This document shows, in pieces, positions 57,522 through 64,000 of a DNA stretch of 64,000 nt. The notes under the pieces are model-generated. The model ran no database searches. It was not told the origin of the DNA and saw only the letters and a program-made list of their open reading frames with translations. A program made the position numbers and the translations under genes. Source of the stretch: Aurelia coerulea (lineage: Eukaryota > Cnidaria > Scyphozoa > Semaeostomeae > Ulmaridae); the NCBI GenBank assembly GCA_039566865.1, contig CM076947.1, positions 3,603,501 to 3,667,500 on the forward strand. The letters run 5' to 3'. The number at the start of each line of letters is the position of its first letter. Positions within the stretch are counted from its first letter, which is position 1.

Positions 57522-57821
57522 TCAATCAAATCTCTTTGTTGCCTTGATATAAGTAATTGTTGCTTCCATAATCATCCTATTTGTAATTTGGTTTAGGTCT
57601 GCATTTCCAAATAAGATTAAATGGCATAAGGATTGTGTGTCCAATCCAACTATATCTAACCCAGGGATATCTGATAAGCTGCCAAGAAGATCTCTTTGTG
57701 CTTCTTCAAAAAAATGGCAGTGCAGGAGGAAATGCTTACTATCTTCATCAGCAGTACCACACCAAGGTTTGCGTTGTGCAATGGTGCATTTTAAAAGTTC
57801 TGTCTTACTCGTTTGTGGCAT
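57522..57821 (-). pseudogene. LINE C-terminal zinc-finger tail
   Basis: WCGTADEDSKHFLLHCHFF gives the C...H...C zinc pattern at the end of many invertebrate non-LTR elements. It is followed by RDLLGSLSDIPGL, SLCHLILFGNADLN and a terminal TITYIKATKRFD before the stop. The natural C-terminus is retained; the upstream RT is not found in this orientation. Confidence 0.7.
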
Positions 57822-57904
57822 GATTAATAATGATGTGCATTTTTCATTACTGAAAAAATTGCTCTTACCTGAATCGTGTTGCTCTTGTGAACAGCTGTCA
57901 GTAG

Positions 57905-58195
57905 CTATCTGTGGAGAAGTCTCAGATGCTCATCTTTGCTTTCCTCCATGTGGTGCTTGATGTCTTCTCTGAGTCCAATAAATGAGCATTTTAGCATTGG
58001 ACATTTACGAACAGCACAAGGACAATCACCATATGAAGTATGCAGAATGGACATTGATCTGGAAAATGTCAAAGGACTCTTGGTAACTGCATATTTACTT
58101 TTGAACTGATTCGCAATGATAGCTGGTCCATAGTTTAGCTTGGCGATAAGATAGCTTGACATGAAGAAATTAAAATGTTTTATTTTCCCACACAA
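57905..58195 (-). pseudogene. Possible TRAF-type zinc-finger exon
   Basis: CPCAVRKCPMLKCSFIGLRE followed by DIKHHMEESKDEHLRLL has the C-x-C...C-x3-C...H-x2-x-H spacing of TRAF-type fingers of invertebrate TRAF-like proteins. No RING or MATH partner is visible. Short and uncertain. Confidence 0.35.
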
Positions 58196-58700
58196 TCAAA
58201 CCTCCTCTGATTGCTCTTAAACTAAACACCATAAAATACTGTAACCTGTGTGAATTTTAAATTGATTTAATACTGTATCAAATTAATGATAGGTCATTGT
58301 CATATAAATGGCCACATGACCATGCGATGCCCATATTTGGCTACAGGACTCAACAAAAATAATTTAAACATGCATAATTTTTCTCATACACAGCTCATTT
58401 TAATGAGATTGGCACCAATCAGTTTGTCTTCAAGTCTTCTTTTATTTGATACGTAATTTTTGTATTTTGCTGACATTAGCAAAATCTAAGATGTATGACA
58501 TCATACTTATATATGACATCATACTTATATACAACATCATACAGGGTGTCCCAAAAAATTGTTTGACGTTTGATTAAATGTTAAGAAATGATGAAATCCT
58601 GAATGGGCTCCATGGCTAGATAACCACTTTGCTGAGAATCTGAATTAATTTTGAACACCAGAAGCTAGCAAATCGCCCAAATATTCACGGATTTACAAAC
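58196..58700. other. Intergenic with short direct repeats and a mariner-like end
   Basis: ATGACATCATACTTATAT recurs three times at 58493-58545, ending in a CAGGGTGTCCCAAAAA terminus at 58547-58562. Confidence 0.45.
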
Positions 58701-58739
58701 TTTCGAAGTATATTGGCTTGCTGAAATATCCCTCCAAAT

Positions 58740-59085
58740 ATCTGCCCAGGCACACTCTGAACGAGTTATATAAGCTCTATGTAAGACCTCATCTTGACTA
58801 TGGGAGTGTTATTTCCCATATTCCCGTGAAAGTATGTGAGTTCAGTGGTAGCATCATCTTACCGAGCTTGATGGAAAAATTAGAGTATGTCTAGTATTCT
58901 GCTGTGCGAGGAATTACGGGAACATGGAGAGGAACATCACGAGAGAAGCTCTGCACAGAACTTGGCTGGGACTCACTAAGCTGCCGAAGATGGAGCGGGC
59001 GCGTTACTTTGTTCTACAAGATCCTTAATAATCTAACTCCAGTTTATACTAAGGATCCACTCCCGCCAATTCAACAGTTAGTCTA
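58740..59085 (+). pseudogene. LINE reverse-transcriptase tail
   Basis: LNELYKLYVRPHLDYGSVI, LPSLMEKLEYV-stop-YSAVRG, ITGTWRGTSREKLCTELGW, DSLSCRRWSGRVTLFYKILN and NNLTPVYTKDP form the conserved end of the RT region of a widespread cnidarian non-LTR family. A TAG near 58891 sits at a position usually Gln (CAG to TAG). It ends in a stop at about 59085. Confidence 0.7.
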
Positions 59086-59506
59086 GTTTTTATCCTCATT
59101 TCTTATCTGAATGAAACGAACTTGATCCGGAAATGCACATGCATGAACATGTAATGAAATGCACATGCATGGACATTCATCTTCATCAGCAGTTTTGGAC
59201 GCTTTGGGTTTCATTCATTTTCATTCCCTTTTCCAGGCACATGTCCTTTTTTCGGTATTGCTCCTTTGTCTCGTCTCCTTTTACCCCCAGCTACTGCATC
59301 TAAATCCATTTCTGGGCCACTTTCATCCCTTTCTCCACCGCCACTGATTATCGTTTCACATCTTGTTTCTTTGCCAATAGGCTTTGCATGTCTACCAATG
59401 ACTCAATCGTCACTTCCTTCGTTTCTTTCTTGTGTATAGTTTTCCTTATGGTTATCTTCACTATCGCATAAAAGTGTATTGCCTTTAGACATCGCCAAGT
59501 TCCTCT
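59086..59506. other. Gene-free stretch
   Basis: T/C-rich sequence; the small ORF at 59159-59347 shows no motif. Confidence 0.3.
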
Positions 59507-59511
59507 CTTTG

Positions 59512-59935
59512 CAGGCCCGTCGGAACCGGGGGGGCTGGGGGGGCTTCAGCCCCCCCAATAATTTGCCAAAGTTTGTTCACTTTTGTAAGTGAAAGAGGCT
59601 GTGAAAGCCAAGCTTATGGAAACGAAGATTCAAACTTATCTACATTCGAGAAAATTAGCAGAGTTTATTCAGCTATATTTTGCAATTTAAAAATAATCTA
59701 TATCTGCGTGAAATTTAAGTCCTATTTTCAAAATTGTCCCGGAAAGACTCCTATCAGTCGTGTACTTTTGCTTTTTTAAATAGCAAATTCTCCAAAAATG
59801 GGGTGTTTCCAACGATTTAAAGGGCGTGGTCACGAAAAATTTTCCCCGGGGGCAGGCCCCCGAACCCCCATTTTTCTCGCTACGCTCGCACCTAGTTTCA
59901 GCCCCCCCAATATGAATTTCGTTCCGACGGGCCTG
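59512..59935. mobile_element. 424-bp element with 15-bp TIRs and a 5-bp target duplication
   Basis: Termini CAGGCCCGTCGGAAC and GTTCCGACGGGCCTG are perfect inverted repeats flanked by CTTTG on both sides (59507-59511 and 59936-59940). Subterminal GGGGGGGCTTCAGCCCCCCC-like hairpins occur at both ends. No ORF. Confidence 0.8.
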
Positions 59936-60012
59936 CTTTGTCTATATTTATTATTATTATTCTTATTCTGTCTCCAGTATTCAAAGTGAACTGACTGAAC
60001 ACTACAGTTTTT

Positions 60013-60312
60013 TTAGCACAATGGAAAGTCGTTCCTGGCCATTCTTGAGTCTTTCAACATATCCATTACAGAGTCTACATTGCCAATGCAAGGTAGGTGG
60101 TACCAGCCTGGGCACTTGCTGCACTGGATGCACCGATGCCCTTTCTCATCGTCATTCAGACAAATCACACAGGCCACATTTGTATTCATCTTCTTTTCGT
60201 TGTTCTTTAGGGAATGCTTCATCCAAACAAAGAAAATGAGAAGGCAGCTCCTTTGCTGCTCTTGAAGGGCCCTGGTCAACATTGATGCCTTGCGGCCCTC
60301 AGCAATTATCAA
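60013..60312 (-). CDS. PHD-finger-like protein fragment
   Basis: VACVICLNDDEKGHRCIQCS followed by KCPGWYHLPCIGN gives the first five or six zinc ligands of a PHD finger (C-x2-C, C-x2-C, then H-x2-C in WYHLPC). The frame stops after RNDFPLC, one Cys pair short of a full C4HC3 unless an exon follows. PHD fingers of this style occur both in host proteins and at the ends of invertebrate TE ORFs. Start uncertain. Confidence 0.5.
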   Translation of the reverse strand: MIIAEGRKASMLTRALQEQQRSCLLIFFVWMKHSLKNNEKKMNTNVACVICLNDDEKGHRCIQCSKCPGWYHLPCIGNVDSVMDMLKDSRMARNDFPLC

Positions 60313-60344
60313 GACAATGTGTGATTCCAGCGCTCTCGCTAGCT

Positions 60345-60415
60345 AATGTTTGGTTGGCAAAGCGGTAGTCTTGTGCTCCTTTCACGCACTAGGCCCGAGT
60401 TCAAAACCTGGCCAA
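60345..60415 (+). repeat. tRNA-like segment, possible SINE head
   Basis: TTGGCAAAGCGGTAG resembles an A box and GAGTTCAAAACCT a B box, with about 33 bp between them. The acceptor stem does not pair well, so I do not call a functional tRNA. Confidence 0.3.
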
Positions 60416-60419
60416 TTCC

Positions 60420-60760
60420 ATTTTATCATTTTTTTTCTTCAAGTCCATATTCGCACAGGTCAATTGAAAAAATAAAAAGCTATGAATAATACGATACACT
60501 GCAATTCATAAACCGCTGCAATTTGTTTATTTGATTCTCCATATCCTTAAAAATTCTTACAGGATGCTCTGAATTACTGTATCCCTTCTCCGCCCCTTCC
60601 ACTGCGAGCAGCTATATTAGTTTCTAAACATCAGAAACTCAAGAACACAGGGTATTGAGGGGCATCATGTACTAGAATCTAACAGGCCCTCCTATTGGCC
60701 AATTTGAATTTTCTCATTTGCATACAATAGAAAAGATTAAAAATCTTGTAGATTTTAGAT
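60420..60760. other. Gene-free stretch
   Basis: AT-rich flank before the minisatellite; nothing supportable. Confidence 0.35.
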
Positions 60761-60859
60761 ATACATACAATAGAACACAGACGCAGACATAACGACAGAA
60801 AAAGAATGCACAGACAGAGACAGAGACATATGAACACATAGATATGCATAGATGCATAC

Positions 60860-60985
60860 AGACATATGGACACATACTAGATGCATACAGGCACAGACAT
60901 ATGGACACATACTAGATGCATACAGGCACAAACATATGGACACATACTAGATGCATACAGGCACAGACATATGGACACATACTAG
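60860..60985 (+). repeat. 35-bp tandem repeat
   Basis: GACATATGGACACATACTAG followed by ATGCATACAGGCACA recurs three to four times, then grades into the longer unit at 60990. Open frames through it (MSICLCLYASS-type) are by-products of the repeat. Confidence 0.8.
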
Positions 60986-60989
60986 ATAC

Positions 60990-62355
60990 CTACATGCGCA
61001 CACCAACAGAGAGTCAGAAAGTGGGTCTCCTGGGTCTCATATATACATAGATAGATACCTACATGTACACCAACAGAGAGTCAGAAAGTGGGTCTCGAGG
61101 GTCTCATATATACATAGATAGATACCTACATCCACACCAACAGAGAGTCAGAAAATGGGTCTCCTGGGTCTCGAGGGTCTCATATATACATAGATAGATA
61201 CCCACGTGCACACCAACACAGAGTTAAAAAGTGGGTCTCCTAGGTCTTGAGGGTCTCATATAGATAGATACCTACTGTACATGCACACCAACACAGAGTT
61301 AAAAAGTGGGTCTCCTGGGTCTTGAGGGTCACATATATACATAGATAGATACCTACATGCACACCAACAGAGAGTCAGAAAGTGGGTCTCCTGGGTCTCA
61401 TATATACATAGATAGATACCTACATCCACACCAACAGAGAGTCAGAAAATGGGTCTCCTGGGTCTCGAGGGTCACATATATACATAGATAGATACCTACA
61501 TGCACACCAACAGAGAGTCAGAAAATGGGTCTCCTGGGTCTCGAGGGTCACATATATACATAGATAGATACCTACATGCACACCAACAGAGAGTCAGAAA
61601 GTGGGTCTCCTGGGTCTCGAGGGTCACATATATACATAGATAGATACCTACATGCACACCAACAGAGAGTCAGAAAGTGGGTCTCGAGGGTCTCATATAT
61701 ACATAGATAGATACCTACATGCACACCAACAGAGAGTCAGAAAGTGGGTCTCCTGGGTCTCGAGGGTCTCATATATACATAGATAGATACCTACATCCAC
61801 ACCAACAGAGAGTCAGAGAGTGGGTCTCCTGGGTCTCAAGGGTCTCATATATACATAGATAGATACCTACATCCACACCAACAGAGAGTCAGAGAGTGGG
61901 TCTCAAGGGTCTCATATATACATAGATAGATACCTACATCCACACCAACAGAGAGTCAGAAAATGGGTCTCCTGGGTCTCGAGGGTCTCATATATACATA
62001 GATAGATACCTACATGCACACCAACAGAGAGTCAGAAAGTTGGTCTCCTGGGTCTCGAGGGTCACATGTATACATAGATAGATACCTACATGCACACCAA
62101 CAGAGAGTCAGAAAGTGGGTCTCGAGGGTCTCATATATACATAGATAGATACCTACATGCACACCAACAGAGAGTCAGAAAGTGGGTCTCCTGGGTCTCG
62201 AGGGTCTCAAATATACATAGATAGATACTACATGCACACCAACAGAGAGTCAGAAAGTGGGTCTCCTGGGTCTCGAGGGTCACATATATACATAGATAGA
62301 TACCTACATGCACACCAACAGAGAGTCAGAAAGTGGGTCTCCTGGGTCTCAAGTA
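60990..62355 (+). repeat. Minisatellite, unit about 77 bp, roughly 18 copies
   Basis: Unit landmarks in order: ATACATAGATAGATACCTAC, CACACCAACAGAGAGTCAGA, AGTGGGTCTCCTGGGTCTCG, AGGGTCACATAT. Units with and without the CTCCTGGGT segment alternate irregularly (lengths about 63-77). Copies are 90% or more alike by eye. The array continues at 63388-63560 after an insertion. Confidence 0.92.
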
Positions 62356-62364
62356 GCCTGTTAA

Positions 62365-63257
62365 CCCTATTTTAACCGGGTAAAAAAAAGTGATTTTCTA
62401 CCGGGGGGGGGGGGGCGTTTTTCGCCCCCCCTGTTTTTCTCCGCAAATATAACAGCTATGACAATGAAACTTGCACTGTGTCATAATTGAACAAAGGAGA
62501 ATCTAAAAATAGTACCAATCAATCAATAGTCACGTGATTGGTTGCTAGGCAACCAAAAACAATGCAAATTTTGAGAAAATCGAGCTATTTGCAGAAAAGG
62601 ACTCATTATTAGCAAATAGCTAGATAAAATTGGCAAAAAACCATCCAAATACATGAACGATATCATTAATTTGTAGTTCCATATGGTTTCATACGGATAT
62701 TTGTGGTTTCTAATGAATTAACTAATTAAATAATGAAAATTTGATTCAATGCAAAATTGTTAGCTCAATAATTATGATTTAAACCATTAATTTCGCATAT
62801 TATTGGTGAAATCAAGTACCTTTATCGATATTTGAGGTAATTCCATCAGTTTTACATGAAAAATTACTCATTCATTAGGAATATGACGTCATAAATATTT
62901 ATGACGTCATAGAAATAATAAACTGATGATGTCAGCAAATATGAATAAATTATATATCAAATGAAAGCACTCATCAAGACGAATCGAATGGTATATATAT
63001 TGTTGAGATTTAGTAACAAAGGAAGAAATTAGAGCCGTTTTAAAGGATTTGTTTGTGACCACTCTCCAAATATGGGCATGTGGTGGTCACGTGGTCAGAC
63101 AATAGGTATTGAAATTTCTATTTTCTGATTGCCAACTAAATTTTAGGAAAAGTCAAGGAGTTTCAGCATCGTAAGTGCCATCGTTTGGGAGCTATTAAGA
63201 AAAATCCGATAGGGGGGGCGAAAAACGCCCCCCCCCCCCCCCCCGGTTAAAATAGGG
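62365..63257. mobile_element. piggyBac-type MITE inside the minisatellite
   Basis: TTAA at 62361-62364 and 63258-63261 flanks CCCTATTTTAACCGGG and CCGGTTAAAATAGGG termini, with GGGGCGTTTTTCGCCCC hairpins just inside. It contains CACGTG at 62531-62536, GTTGCTAGGCAAC at 62541-62553, and TGACGTCA at 62884-62891 and 62902-62909, the same set, in inverse order, as 40115-40989. It is the same family, opposite orientation. Confidence 0.85.
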
Positions 63258-63261
63258 TTAA

Positions 63262-63387
63262 CGGGGCCTTATTTTTTCAAAAAATAAACTTTGGAAAAAT
63301 TTGGAAAAAAAACCTTTGGAAAGGAAGGAGGAAAGGACTTTTTTTTCATTCCTTTTTTGCCTTTTTGTTGCCTGATCTCAGGCTAGG
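63262..63387. other. A/T-rich tract bounded by AGCCTG/CAGGCT
   Basis: The insertion in the minisatellite is wider than the piggyBac MITE: AGCCTG just before the left TTAA (62355-62360) and CAGGCT at about 63379-63384 could be the ends of a host element into which the MITE jumped. Confidence 0.35.
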
Positions 63388-63560
63388 TCTCGAGGGTCAC
63401 ATATATACATAGATAGATACCTACATGCACACCAACAGAGAGTCAGAAAGTGGGTCTCCTGGGTCTGGGTCACATATATACATAGATAGATACCTACATG
63501 CACACCAACAGAGAGTCAGAAAGTGGGTCTCCTGGGTCTCGAGGGTCACATATATACATA
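63388..63560 (+). repeat. Continuation of the 77-bp minisatellite
   Basis: Two further units with the same landmarks as 60990-62355, ending in ATATATACATA before a new element terminus. Confidence 0.9.
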
Positions 63561-64000
63561 CCGGGTGTCCCAAAAAAAATGCAACGAATTTGATCGGGAC
63601 TAGCGACAAGAATTTTGGTCCAATCAATCCATAGTAATTTTTTATATAATCCTCGATAGCTAACTTGAAGATAGATACTTTGTTTGATGATATTGGTGCA
63701 TGGAAAGTTGGAAGATTAATTTTGAAAGTTCAAATTTGCCTGAACCTCCAAACCAGAGCTTGTGGCTTTTAGCCTAAACTGCAAACGCGCTATTTTGGGG
63801 AATCTCCTGAATTACCCTGAAATAGGAGAATAAAGCCACATTCTGATGAAAATATTTGAATAGAAATTCAATCAAATTCATCAATTTTGTCCTGAAAAGA
63901 CATCTTTTTTTATGCTTTGAAAGTTTCCAAAAGTTAGCATTGCATCCGTCTCATAAAAGAAAGAAATCCGCGAAGTAGTTTGTTTTGGTGTGAAAAATGA
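63560..64000 (+). mobile_element. Left end of a mariner-like element, cut by the window edge
   Basis: After TA, CCGGGTGTCCCAAAAAAAAT is a Tc1/mariner-type terminus; similar words lie at 27690 (inverse) and 58547. No transposase frame begins within the remaining 420 bp. Confidence 0.4.

Noticed and set aside
60345..60415. Functional tRNA gene
   Set aside because: A and B boxes are recognisable, but the acceptor and T stems do not pair acceptably.
60990..62355. CRISPR-like array of repeats and spacers
   Set aside because: Whole 77-bp units repeat, with no unique spacers, in a eukaryotic context with introns and no cas-like gene.

Overview
The window is eukaryotic, AT-rich and full of transposable elements. 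Coding pieces carry GT-AG introns, and there is no bacterial-style operon, rRNA gene or CRISPR array. The mix of gene families (P2X7-type Cys/His domains, Ulp1-like proteases, DUF6589/PIN-like proteins, integrase-core proteins, MULE, hAT, Harbinger, Penelope and LINE fragments) is what I would expect from a marine invertebrate, most likely a cnidarian (anthozoan). That placement is inference from family content and could not be checked by search.

Layout. 0-5 kb: a Harbinger/IS5-like transposase tail and an 836-codon ORF with a possible PIN-like nuclease core and a DUF6589-like N-terminus, both on minus. 6-14 kb: two phase-matched terminal exons of an RD-rich protein (minus), a five-exon gene remnant (plus) carrying one nonsense codon, a compact and apparently intact three-exon P2X7-like gene (minus), and a Ulp1-like protease exon (plus). 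15-27 kb: a 124-bp tandem repeat, gag-like and zinc-finger pseudogenes, an integrase-core gene broken by one frameshift, a HECT-like last exon, two palindromic MITEs with about 9-bp target duplications, and a 2.5-kb long-TIR element that itself carries a hAT MITE with an exact 8-bp duplication.

28-36 kb: a coiled-coil ORF, a BED-finger hAT remnant, a LINE tail, a degraded Penelope-like element with a GIY-YIG endonuclease, and a large hAT-derived ZMYM1-like ORF. 36.6-48.1 kb: the centrepiece, an 11.5-kb Mutator-like element with an exact 10-bp target-site duplication, ends built of 10-bp tandem repeats, and a spliced transposase gene with a SWIM zinc finger. Younger MITEs, including a piggyBac-type one, have inserted into its introns and 3' region.

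48-64 kb: minus-strand fragments including a USP-like one, a CACTA (Tnp2) fragment, several inverted-repeat elements, a Harbinger transposase interrupted by a single stop, a 1.65-kb hAT element with an exact 8-bp duplication, LINE tails, a PHD-finger ORF, a small element with a 5-bp duplication, and a roughly 77-bp minisatellite split by a second piggyBac-type MITE. The host genes I would defend are the P2X7-like gene and, less surely, the RD-rich, HECT-like and Ulp1-like exons. Most of the rest is layered mobile DNA, and the target duplications give a partial insertion order.
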